Positions 21,674 to 29,838 of a stretch of 64,000 nt of DNA are shown in pieces. The notes beneath the pieces were generated by a model, which was not told the origin of the DNA, ran no database searches, and saw only the letters and a program-made list of their open reading frames with translations. The stretch's first letter is position 1, and every line of letters begins with the position of its first letter. Source of the DNA: Candidatus Cloacimonadota bacterium (GTDB lineage: Bacteria > Cloacimonadota > Cloacimonadia > Cloacimonadales > JAIOQZ01); NCBI GenBank assembly GCA_021108395.1, contig JAIOQZ010000029.1:1-64000 (forward strand), read 5' to 3'. The position numbers and the translations under genes are program-made.

Positions 21674-22560
21674 GACCCACGACACCCGTTCTGCTGATAT
21701 TTCTAATCATAACGCTGGCGACGACTCTGCCAGCCACGCTGCTCACGACGCTGAACGCGCCGGACAGCCTGCGCGTGGGCGAGCGGTTCACTCTCGAAGT
21801 GGCGCTGGAAGCCCCGTCCGACGCCGACATCACCCCGCCCACTCTGGGGCCGCTGGGCCAGTTCGAACTGCTGGGCATCGAGCACGAGCCGCCGCGCGAC
21901 AACAACGCCACGCACCGCTACACACTGCGCTTCGCGGCCTTCGAGAGCGGCGACCTCACCATCCCCGAGCTGCCCTTCGCCATCGGCGACAGCACACTGT
22001 TTTCCTCCCCGCAACCTCTGAGCATAACCAGCGTTCTCACACCCCTGAGCACCCTGAACGACATCGCCGCGCCGATGCCGGTGCGTCCCGGCGTGTGGGA
22101 CATCGTTCTGCCGCTGCTGGCGCTGCTGCTGGCGGCGTACATTCTGTGGCGGGTGCGTTGGCGCAGGCGACAGCCCGTTGACCAGGACATCGCCACGCAG
22201 GACACCCGCCCGGCGTGGATTGTGGCCCTGGAGATGCTGGCCGACCTGCGTCAGCAGGAGTACCTCGAACACGACGAGATGGTGCCCTGGTATTTCGGAC
22301 TCAGCATGGTAATGCGCACGTTCATCGAGCGGCACACGGGCGTGAACGCTGTCGAGATGACAACCAGCGAGATATTGCGCGGCCTGCCGGAGCTGTCCCA
22401 TCGCCAGCGCGTGATCGAGTTCCTGCGCACCGCCGACGGCATCAAGTTCGCCCGTCGCCAGCCCCCCGCCGGTGATGCGTCCGCCGCCGCCGATTGGCTC
22501 GAGAGCTATCTGCATTCGTTCGAGCGCGCCGAGCAGACGAAGGAGCAGCCGCATGATTAG
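21670..22560 (+). CDS. BatD/DUF4381-like membrane protein (Bat locus)
   Basis: 296 aa. A signal-anchor at the N-terminus (LIFLIITLATTLPATLLTTL) precedes a beta-rich extracytoplasmic domain of the BatD type (SLRVGERFTLEVAL...FAAFESGDLTIPELPF). A single membrane helix follows (VLPLLALLLAAYILWRVRW, about residue 143-162), then a cytoplasmic helical domain (MVPWYFGLSMVMRTFIERHTGVNAVEMTTSEILRGL) seen in many such proteins. It lies between DUF58 and BatA in a position where DUF4381 genes are commonly found. It overlaps batA by 8 bp. Exact role unknown. Confidence 0.78.
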   Translation: MRPTTPVLLIFLIITLATTLPATLLTTLNAPDSLRVGERFTLEVALEAPSDADITPPTLGPLGQFELLGIEHEPPRDNNATHRYTLRFAAFESGDLTIPELPFAIGDSTLFSSPQPLSITSVLTPLSTLNDIAAPMPVRPGVWDIVLPLLALLLAAYILWRVRWRRRQPVDQDIATQDTRPAWIVALEMLADLRQQEYLEHDEMVPWYFGLSMVMRTFIERHTGVNAVEMTTSEILRGLPELSHRQRVIEFLRTADGIKFARRQPPAGDASAAADWLESYLHSFERAEQTKEQPHD

Positions 22561-23650
22561 CTGGCTCGACTTCGCTCACCCCGCCTGGCTGTGGGCGCTG
22601 CTGCTCGTGCCTGCCTGGCTGTGGTTCGAGCTGGCCTGGAAGCGCAAGCGCCGCCCTCATCTCCCCCATCCCCGCCTTGACCTGCTGCGAGCCGCAAGCG
22701 GCGGCAACAGCGCCTGGCGCTGGATTCCGCTGGCATTGCGCGGGGCGCTACTGGTTTTGATAATTGTTACGCTGGCGCAACCGCGCCTGGCGCACCAGCG
22801 TGAGCGTGTCGTCGAGGAAAACCTGCCGGACGCCGAGCCGGAGGAAGACCTGCTGGAGAAGATGGAGGAGCTGCACGGCATCGACATCATCCTGGCCATC
22901 GACGTGTCGGCCAGCATGCGCGCGGTTGATCTCCAGCCCACCAACCGCCTCGAAGCCGCCAAGCAGGTGGGACTGGGCTTCATCGCCCAGCGCACCAGCG
23001 ACCGCATCGGCCTCGTCTCGTTCTCCAGCTTCGCCGTCACCCGCTGTCCGCTCACCAGTAGCTATGCCATCCTCGAACGCCTGATGAACCGCATCGAGAT
23101 TGACCCGGAACGCAACGGCACCAGCATCGGCACGGGACTGGCCATGTCGGTGGCGCGGCTGCGCAATTCACAGGCGCAGAGCAAGGTTGTCATCCTCATC
23201 ACCGACGGCCGCAACAACACCGGCGAGATTCAGCCCGAAGACGCCGCCCGCATGGCCGCGCTGTTCGACATCAAGGTGTATCCGGTGGGCGTAGGACGTG
23301 AGGGACTGGTCGATTATCCGCTGCACGACAGCCGCGGACGCTTTATTCGCTACACCAAGATAAACTCCGACATCGACATGCAAACGCTCGACGCCATCGC
23401 CGGCATCACGGGCACGGGCCGTGCCGCAAGGGCGCAAAGCACCGCCGAGCTGGCGCAAATCATCGAACAGATCAACCGGCTCGAAACCTCGGCCATTGAG
23501 GAAAAGAAAACCGAGCTCGTCATCAAGTCGGCACACACCGAAGTCTATTACATCTATACCGAGTTGTTTAGCTGGCTGCTGCTGGCGGCAGTCGCTCTGG
23601 GACTGGCCGAAACCGCTCTGCGCATCCTGCTGCGCCGCGAAACGCCATAG
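22553..23650 (+). CDS. batA: BatA, von Willebrand factor A membrane protein
   Basis: 365 aa. Two N-terminal membrane helices (FAHPAWLWALLLVPAWLWF; LALRGALLVLIIVTLAQPRL) are followed by a vWA domain with an intact MIDAS, DVSASM near residue 115, plus TSIGTGLAMSVARLR and ITDGRNNTGE. A C-terminal helix (WLLLAAVALGLAETALRILL) ends the protein. Bat proteins are needed for aerotolerance or stress resistance in Bacteroides and spirochaetes; their molecular job remains unsettled. ATG at 22553 is preceded by AAGGAG and overlaps the upstream stop. Confidence 0.92.
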   Translation: MISWLDFAHPAWLWALLLVPAWLWFELAWKRKRRPHLPHPRLDLLRAASGGNSAWRWIPLALRGALLVLIIVTLAQPRLAHQRERVVEENLPDAEPEEDLLEKMEELHGIDIILAIDVSASMRAVDLQPTNRLEAAKQVGLGFIAQRTSDRIGLVSFSSFAVTRCPLTSSYAILERLMNRIEIDPERNGTSIGTGLAMSVARLRNSQAQSKVVILITDGRNNTGEIQPEDAARMAALFDIKVYPVGVGREGLVDYPLHDSRGRFIRYTKINSDIDMQTLDAIAGITGTGRAARAQSTAELAQIIEQINRLETSAIEEKKTELVIKSAHTEVYYIYTELFSWLLLAAVALGLAETALRILLRRETP

Positions 23651-23658
23651 GAGAACAC

Positions 23659-24789
23659 ATGCACTGGGGTCAACCTCTCGCTTTGCTGTTGCTGCTGCTT
23701 GTGCCGGTGTTTCTCGTCACCGTGGGGTTTGTGGGGCGAAGCCGCCGCCGCGCCTTCCAAAGGTTAGCCGAGCCGCGCTTTTTCGATTTCTTTCACACCG
23801 AATACAACGGCTTTCTGTGGAACCTGCGCGCCGTGCTGCTCACGCTGGCATACGCCTTTCTCGTGCTGGCGCTGGCGCGTCCGCAATGGAACCGCGTCGA
23901 GATCGAGGATCTGGCCACCGACACGCTTATCGAGAACCCGCAGAAGCAGACGCTGGACGTGGCGCACCGCGAGGGCATCGACATCGTGATTGCGCTGGAC
24001 GTGTCGCTGAGTATGGAGGCGCAGTCCGGCGGGCTTGCCCGCATCAAGCAGGCCAAGTGGCAGATCGGCTCGTTTCTCGACTCGCTGTACGCCGGCAGCC
24101 TCAGCGACGACCAGGTGGCGCTGGTCACCTTCGCCGGACGCAGCACCATCCAGTTCCCGCTCACCGGCGACCCCGAAGTGGCCAAGCTTTTCATCGACGA
24201 CGTTGACACCGAAATTGTCTCGTCCAGCGCCAGCGGCACCGACATCGGCATGGCGCTGGCCATGTCCGACTCGCTGCTGCAAAGCTCGACCCGCAAGAAA
24301 ATGATCCTGCTCATCAGCGACGGCGAAGACCTCGAAGACAACGCCCTGCCGGTGGTAGAGCGCATTGCCCGCCACACCGACGTAAAGATATTTGCGCTGG
24401 GTGTAGGCAGCGAGCAAGCCAGCCGCATCCCCATCCGCGACGCTCGCGGCAACCTGCGCTATGCCACCGACGACGAGGGCAACTTCGTGTTCACCCGCCT
24501 GCACCCCGAAACATTAGCCCGCATCGCCGCGCTTGGCGGTGGGCGCTATTTTCAGTCAACCCTGCGCCGCAGCGAGATTGGCGAGCTGATGGAGGAAATC
24601 CGTGAGATGAAAAAGGGCGGCGAGGGCCGCGAGGAAACCATCGAATTCGAGGAGAAGATTAAATCCGAGAAACATTATCGCTACGAAGACAAATATCACT
24701 ATCCGCTGGCCGTTGCGCTGGCCTTGCTGCTGCTGGAAGCGACAGTAGCCTGGCGTCGCAGGCAACGCTTTCCGCGTGTGCTTTCCTGA
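23659..24789 (+). CDS. batB: BatB, von Willebrand factor A membrane protein
   Basis: 376 aa with the same plan as BatA: two N-terminal helices (LALLLLLLVPVFLVTVGFVG and AVLLTLAYAFLVLALARPQW), a vWA domain with MIDAS DVSLSM (about residue 114) and SGTDIGMALAMSDSLL, LLISDGEDLED, then a C-terminal helix near PLAVALALLLLEATVAW. The segment between the second helix and the vWA domain (LATDTLIENPQKQTLDVAHREG) is longer than in BatA. Located 8 bp after batA, 10 bp before batC. Confidence 0.92.
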   Translation: MHWGQPLALLLLLLVPVFLVTVGFVGRSRRRAFQRLAEPRFFDFFHTEYNGFLWNLRAVLLTLAYAFLVLALARPQWNRVEIEDLATDTLIENPQKQTLDVAHREGIDIVIALDVSLSMEAQSGGLARIKQAKWQIGSFLDSLYAGSLSDDQVALVTFAGRSTIQFPLTGDPEVAKLFIDDVDTEIVSSSASGTDIGMALAMSDSLLQSSTRKKMILLISDGEDLEDNALPVVERIARHTDVKIFALGVGSEQASRIPIRDARGNLRYATDDEGNFVFTRLHPETLARIAALGGGRYFQSTLRRSEIGELMEEIREMKKGGEGREETIEFEEKIKSEKHYRYEDKYHYPLAVALALLLLEATVAWRRRQRFPRVLS

Positions 24790-24799
24790 GGTGAACGCG

Positions 24800-27034
24800 A
24801 TGCGACTCAAACTCGTTCTGCTGCTGGTTTTGCTGCCCATGCTGGCCCAGGCGTCTCTGCTGAACTGGGGCCGCGTGGCGCAGTCGGCCAGCGGCAGAAG
24901 GCAGTATGCGCGTGAGAACTACCTGCAAGCCGAGCAGACCTGGGGCCGCCTGACCGAGCGCCATCCCGACGACGGACGCCTGCAATACAACCACGCCTGC
25001 GCGCTCTACCGTCTGGGGAGGCATGATGAAGCCCTGGCGGGCTTCCGGCGCGCCCTCACCGATGAGCGCTTCAAGGGACGTTCCGTCGCCTGGCAGAACA
25101 TCGGGCGCATCCACGCCGAACGCCTGCAATACCGCGAAGCCTGGAGCGCCTATCGGCAGTCGCTGCTGGCCGACCCCGCCAACGAGACCGCCCGCAGCGA
25201 CTTTGAACTGATAGCGCGAGAGCTGATTACCCTGCGCGGCAACATGTTCGACGCCGACAGCGGCCAACCCCTCACCGGCGTGACGTTGCGACTGGTCGAA
25301 CAGGACGAGCCGCCGGTTGCCTCTGGCCGCAATGGAAGCTGGCTGCTGCACCGGCGCTGTGAGCCGGGCACAGTCACCATCGAGGCCGTGCTGGACGGCT
25401 ATGTGAGCGTGCGCAAGCGCGTCGAGACGAGCCATGTGAACTCTCGCTTCAACATCCCCATGCAGCCAGTGCTCACGGTGCATGGAACAGTGCGAGACGC
25501 CCAGACAGGCGAGCCAATCGCCGGAGCGCAGGTGCTGGCGCGGGGCATCGAGGCCCCGCCGGACACCACCTCCGCTGATGGCGCGTTCACGCTGCCCGGC
25601 TTCGCCGCCCGCACCTATGCTTTCGAGGTGAACGCAAGTGGCTATCTGCCGCTGGCGCAGCCGGTCGAGATAAGCCGCGCTGACACGCTGGTCGAACTTG
25701 CGGTGCAACCGGCGGCGACCCTGCGCGGCATCGTGGTCGATTCATTCACCGGCCAGCCAGTGGCCAACGCCGAAGTGCGCGCCCTCGAATCCGCCGTCTC
25801 GCCAGTGCGCAGTGCAGAAGACGGCACGTTCAATCTGGACGGACTGGAGCAGCGCAAAGCTTACACTATCAGCGTGTTCGCCGAGGACTACGCCGAGATG
25901 CACCGCACCGTGACCGTGCGAGGTGAGGAGCAAACCGTGCAGCTTGCGTTGAAGCCGGGGCTGCCCCTGAGCGGCCGTGTGCTCGACGCCACGTCCGGTG
26001 AACCGGTGGCGTACGCCGTAGTATTCGTTGACAGCAGCAGCATCGCGCCGGACACCACCGCCGCAGACGGCGTCTATCGCCTGTTTGGGTTCGACGAGGC
26101 CACCTATCGCCTGATGGCTCTGGCGCCCGGTTATGCCGGTGTGATGATCGACGTCACCATCACCCGCACCGACACCACACTCGACATCCCGCTGCCCCGC
26201 GCCATCAACGTGAGCGGCATCGTGTTCGACGCCGACACCGGCGCCGAGATAGAGGGTGCGCTGGTACGCGTTCCCGGCTGGCCTGTTCGCCCCGACACCA
26301 CCAGCGTTCGCGGTTTCTACCGCCTTGACGGGCTGTGGGAAGGCGAATATCCGTTCCAAGTGACAGCGCCGCACTACTTCCCGCTGAACGAAACCCACGA
26401 GGTGAGCCACGAATCCAACACCTTCGATTTCCGGCTGCACATCAACATCACCGTACGCGGCGCCGTGTTCGACGCCGACACCGGCCAGCCCATCGAGGAT
26501 GCGAAGATCGAAGTGCATGGCGTCGAGAACTCGCCCGTGACCACCGATTTCGAGGGGCGTTACTCGCTAAGCGGATTCCGCGAGCAGGCCTACACGTTCC
26601 AGGCAAGCGCCGAGGAATATCAGCCGGTGCAGGAGCAGCACGAGGTTGACCGCGCCAACTATGTGTTCGACTTCTACCTGCGCAAGGCCGACCAGCAAGA
26701 GCAGGAACAACAGGAACAGGAACAGAATCAAGATCAGGATCAGGATAGCCAGAACCAGGACGAACAGCAGGAGCAGGAACAGGAACAAGAACAGCAGCAA
26801 AACGAGCAACAGAACGAGCAGCAGCAGAGCCAGCAAGAGCAACAGCAGCAGAGTGAGGCTCGCGAGTCCCAGCAGCAGCAGGCCGAGCAGGAAATGAGCC
26901 GCCAGCAGGAGGCCCAGCAGAAAGAAGCCGCCGAGAAGCTGCTGCAACGTCTGTTGCAGAAAGAAAAGGAAGCCAAGGAAGAAGAGAAGCGCCAGCGGCG
27001 GACCACAGGGCCGTTGCGAGGCCGCTTCTGGTAG
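24800..27034 (+). CDS. batC: BatC-like TPR protein with six inserted Ig-like repeats
   Basis: 744 aa, about three times a usual BatC. A signal peptide (VLLLVLLPMLAQA) is followed by TPR units (residues 25-150), the BatC hallmark (GRVAQSASGRRQYARENYLQAEQ...YNHACALYRLGRHDEALAGF). Residues about 150-635 hold six consecutive repeats of about 80 aa of the carboxypeptidase regulatory-like type, each with a G-x-V-x-DA-x-TGxP core and a Y-x-L-x-GF/GL turn. The C-terminal 110 aa are a Glu/Gln-rich low-complexity tail ending in basic coiled coil, matching the polar tail of standard BatC. ATG at 24800 follows GAGGTGA. The repeat block is unusual for this family and would extend the protein across the periplasm. 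Confidence 0.85.
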   Translation: MRLKLVLLLVLLPMLAQASLLNWGRVAQSASGRRQYARENYLQAEQTWGRLTERHPDDGRLQYNHACALYRLGRHDEALAGFRRALTDERFKGRSVAWQNIGRIHAERLQYREAWSAYRQSLLADPANETARSDFELIARELITLRGNMFDADSGQPLTGVTLRLVEQDEPPVASGRNGSWLLHRRCEPGTVTIEAVLDGYVSVRKRVETSHVNSRFNIPMQPVLTVHGTVRDAQTGEPIAGAQVLARGIEAPPDTTSADGAFTLPGFAARTYAFEVNASGYLPLAQPVEISRADTLVELAVQPAATLRGIVVDSFTGQPVANAEVRALESAVSPVRSAEDGTFNLDGLEQRKAYTISVFAEDYAEMHRTVTVRGEEQTVQLALKPGLPLSGRVLDATSGEPVAYAVVFVDSSSIAPDTTAADGVYRLFGFDEATYRLMALAPGYAGVMIDVTITRTDTTLDIPLPRAINVSGIVFDADTGAEIEGALVRVPGWPVRPDTTSVRGFYRLDGLWEGEYPFQVTAPHYFPLNETHEVSHESNTFDFRLHINITVRGAVFDADTGQPIEDAKIEVHGVENSPVTTDFEGRYSLSGFREQAYTFQASAEEYQPVQEQHEVDRANYVFDFYLRKADQQEQEQQEQEQNQDQDQDSQNQDEQQEQEQEQEQQQNEQQNEQQQSQQEQQQQSEARESQQQQAEQEMSRQQEAQQKEAAEKLLQRLLQKEKEAKEEEKRQRRTTGPLRGRFW

Positions 27035-27043
27035 GGAGGCCTT

Positions 27044-28867
27044 GTGCCGCACAGATACATCATTTTCGCATTCACCCTGGCCGCCACCTGGCTATGCGCA
27101 GCCGAGTTCACTGTGGAAGCCTATGTCGATAACAACCGTATCGGCCTGTCCGACGCCGTGCAGCTCACGGTCGAGGTGACTGGCGAGGGCAGCGCCGACA
27201 AGCCAATCCTGCCCGAGATGGATGGCTTTCGCGTGGGGGGCACGTCCAGCGGCAGCTCCACCTCCGTCAGCATCGTCAACGGCCGCATGGAAAAACAGAC
27301 CCGGCGCACCTTCACCTTTCGCCTGCTTCCCCAGCGCACCGGCCGGCTGCTCATCCCGCCCATCACCGTGCGCGGCGGTAACCAGAGCCGCACCACCAAG
27401 CCAATCGAGGTGACGGTTGTCGAGGGCAGCACACAGCGGGTTCCTGTGCCGCAGTCGCAAGGTTCGCGTGGGCAGCAGGCACAGCCGGACGACCTGGTGG
27501 AGGACAATCTGTTCATCCGCACCGAGCTCTCGAAGCGCAACCCGTATGTGGGCGAACCCGTATCGGTGACATACACGCTCTACACCCGTTACGACCTGAG
27601 TAACATCTCCTTTGGCGCCGAGCCGTCGTTCACCGGCTTCTGGAAAGAGGATTCCTTTCTGGCCGACCGCATCGAGTTCGACGCGGTCAACCTCGAAGGC
27701 AGGCGATATAACGCCATGAAGCTGCGTACGGTCAACCTCATCCCGAACAAGCCAGGCAGGCAAACCATCCCCCCGCAGGAGATGGCCGTTGACATCGTGG
27801 TGCAGGGCCGTAGCTTTTTCGACTTCGGCACGACGCGGCGGATGCAGGTAAAGTCTGACCCGCTGGTAATCGAGGTGAGCACACTGCCCGGCGAGGGACG
27901 ACCGGCAAACTTCAGCGGCGCCATCGGGCGCTTCGGCATCGACAGCGGCATCAGCGACAGCGATCTGAGCGCAGGCGAACCGTTCACCTACACGCTCACC
28001 ATAAAGGGCGAGGGCAACTTCGACAACTTCACGCTGCCCACAACGCCAGGGGTAAATCACATCCACTTCATGGAACCGGAGATAGAGCGCACTGTGCGGG
28101 GCAACAGCGGCAAAGTTACCTTGCGCTTTCCTGCCTATGTCGAGGAAGAAGGCAGCTTCCGCATCCCGGCTGTAGTTTTCAGTTTTTTCGACACCAACTC
28201 CCGTCAGTACAAGACGCTCCGCGCCGACGAGCAAACACTGCGTGTGCAGCCCGCCGACCCGGCGTTGACGCAGGACAACCCCTATGTGTTCGACCAGAAC
28301 GTGGCCGGCGCACGCCGCCTCTCGAGCGACATCGACCATATCGTCTATCAGGCAGAGTTGAGCACGGACGCGCCGCAACTTATCCTCGATCCGCGCAGCT
28401 CTGGCGACAGGCTGCTTTTTCAGCGTTGGTGGCTATGGTTTCTGTGGATACTGCTGCCGTGCACACTTGCAGTGTCCTCCTGGTGGGCTGCGCACCGCAG
28501 GCGTCTCGCCAACGATAAAGCATACACCCGCCAGCGGCAGGCCGGGCGCATTTTGCGCAAATACCTGCGCGAGGCCGAAAAGCTCACCGGCGACATCGGG
28601 TTCTATGCCGCAGCGCAAGCCGGGCTGGCCAACTATCTGGCCGACAAGCTGCGCCTGCCGCGTGGCAGCACTGCCGAAAGCCTGTTGCAGGCTCTGGCAG
28701 AGCGCGGAGCGCCGGACAGCCTCACCGCCGGTCTCGTCACCTTCCTGAACCGCTGCAACGAAGCCCGCTTCATGCCGGGCGGGTTCTCAGCCGCGCACAT
28801 CGCAGGCGACCAGGAAGAGCTGCGCCGACTGGTGCAGGAACTTTCGCGCTGGAAGGAGGCGAAATGA
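27044..28867 (+). CDS. batD: BatD, beta-rich membrane-anchored protein
   Basis: 607 aa. A signal peptide (YIIFAFTLAATWLCA) precedes a long Ig-like periplasmic region starting with AEFTVEAYVDNNRIGLSDAVQLTVEV, the standard BatD N-terminus, including GGTSSGSSTSVSIVNGRMEK and the later LSAGEPFTYTLTIKGEGN domain. A membrane helix near residue 470 (WWLWFLWILLPCTLAVSSWW) is followed by a cytoplasmic helical domain. GTG start with GGGAGG upstream. The stop overlaps batE (ATGA). Confidence 0.92.
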   Translation: MPHRYIIFAFTLAATWLCAAEFTVEAYVDNNRIGLSDAVQLTVEVTGEGSADKPILPEMDGFRVGGTSSGSSTSVSIVNGRMEKQTRRTFTFRLLPQRTGRLLIPPITVRGGNQSRTTKPIEVTVVEGSTQRVPVPQSQGSRGQQAQPDDLVEDNLFIRTELSKRNPYVGEPVSVTYTLYTRYDLSNISFGAEPSFTGFWKEDSFLADRIEFDAVNLEGRRYNAMKLRTVNLIPNKPGRQTIPPQEMAVDIVVQGRSFFDFGTTRRMQVKSDPLVIEVSTLPGEGRPANFSGAIGRFGIDSGISDSDLSAGEPFTYTLTIKGEGNFDNFTLPTTPGVNHIHFMEPEIERTVRGNSGKVTLRFPAYVEEEGSFRIPAVVFSFFDTNSRQYKTLRADEQTLRVQPADPALTQDNPYVFDQNVAGARRLSSDIDHIVYQAELSTDAPQLILDPRSSGDRLLFQRWWLWFLWILLPCTLAVSSWWAAHRRRLANDKAYTRQRQAGRILRKYLREAEKLTGDIGFYAAAQAGLANYLADKLRLPRGSTAESLLQALAERGAPDSLTAGLVTFLNRCNEARFMPGGFSAAHIAGDQEELRRLVQELSRWKEAK

Positions 28868-29838
28868 AATCCATGCTCGCCCTGCTGCTGCTCGCTGTCG
28901 CGTCCCTGCTGTGCGCCGATGCCGCCGACACCTTTTTGCAGGCAAACCAAGCCTACGACAGCGGCCACTACCGCGAGGCGCTTGGCCGCTACCTCGAAAT
29001 AGAAGATCGCGGCGTCATCGACGCCGACCTGTTCTACAACATCGCCAACACCTACTACCGGCGGCATCAGCTTGGCCGCGCCGTGCTTTACTATAAACGG
29101 GCGCTGGCCGCCAATCCGGCGCACGAACACGCACTGCGCAACCTCTCGCTCATCGCCGGCGAACTCGGCAGCCAATCGGCGCCACCCGCCCCTGCCGACG
29201 CCGACTACCTCGCCACACGCCTGCGAGACTTCTATGAGTGGCTGCCGCTGCACACGCTGGCCCTGCTGATGACCGGCCTGCTGCTGCTCATCGTGGCGCT
29301 GGCGCATCTGCTCATCCACGCCCCTCGCGGGCGCGACCGCACCGTGCCGGTGTTCGCGCTGTGGCTGCTGGTGGTCATTCTGCTGGGGATGGGGCTGTTG
29401 TCGTGGCGGCGCGCCAGTGACTGGTCGCACCAGGCCTTTGATGAGCAGGTGCGCACCTGGACAGCCCTCGCCCGCACCGCCCCTAATCCCAGCGCCGAGG
29501 TGCGCTTCCGTCTGCACCAGGGTCAGCCGGTAGCGCTCATCGCCACAAGCGGTTCGTGGGGACGGGTGATGCTGCCCGACGGTCGTAAGGGCTGGCTGCC
29601 GCGCCATGCCTGGGCGGGCAACCCCGAGGCTGTGGTGATGGCGCACCGCACCGATGTGTACAGCGGCCCCGGCAAGCAGAACGAGATTCTATTCAACCTG
29701 CCAGAGGGGTATGTGGTCGAAGTGGTGCGGGAGATGGACGACTGGAGCCGCGTGCAGATGCCCGATGGGCAGGAAGGCTGGATGGAGATGGCCGACTACG
29801 AGCGCGTGCAGCCAGGGATGTCGGAGGGCGAGGAGTAA
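28864..29838 (+). CDS. batE: BatE, TPR and SH3 domain protein
   Basis: 324 aa. A signal peptide (MLALLLLAVASLLCADA) is followed by TPR repeats (TFLQANQAYDSGHYREALGRYLEIEDRGVIDADLFYNIANTYYR broken over two units), two membrane helices (TLALLMTGLLLLIVALAHLL; VFALWLLVVILLGMGLLSW), and a C-terminal pair of bacterial SH3-type segments (GSWGRVMLPDGRKGWLPRHAW and DWSRVQMPDGQEGWMEMADY). This is the standard BatE plan. The last 43 bp overlap the convergent radical SAM gene. Confidence 0.9.
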   Translation: MKSMLALLLLAVASLLCADAADTFLQANQAYDSGHYREALGRYLEIEDRGVIDADLFYNIANTYYRRHQLGRAVLYYKRALAANPAHEHALRNLSLIAGELGSQSAPPAPADADYLATRLRDFYEWLPLHTLALLMTGLLLLIVALAHLLIHAPRGRDRTVPVFALWLLVVILLGMGLLSWRRASDWSHQAFDEQVRTWTALARTAPNPSAEVRFRLHQGQPVALIATSGSWGRVMLPDGRKGWLPRHAWAGNPEAVVMAHRTDVYSGPGKQNEILFNLPEGYVVEVVREMDDWSRVQMPDGQEGWMEMADYERVQPGMSEGEE

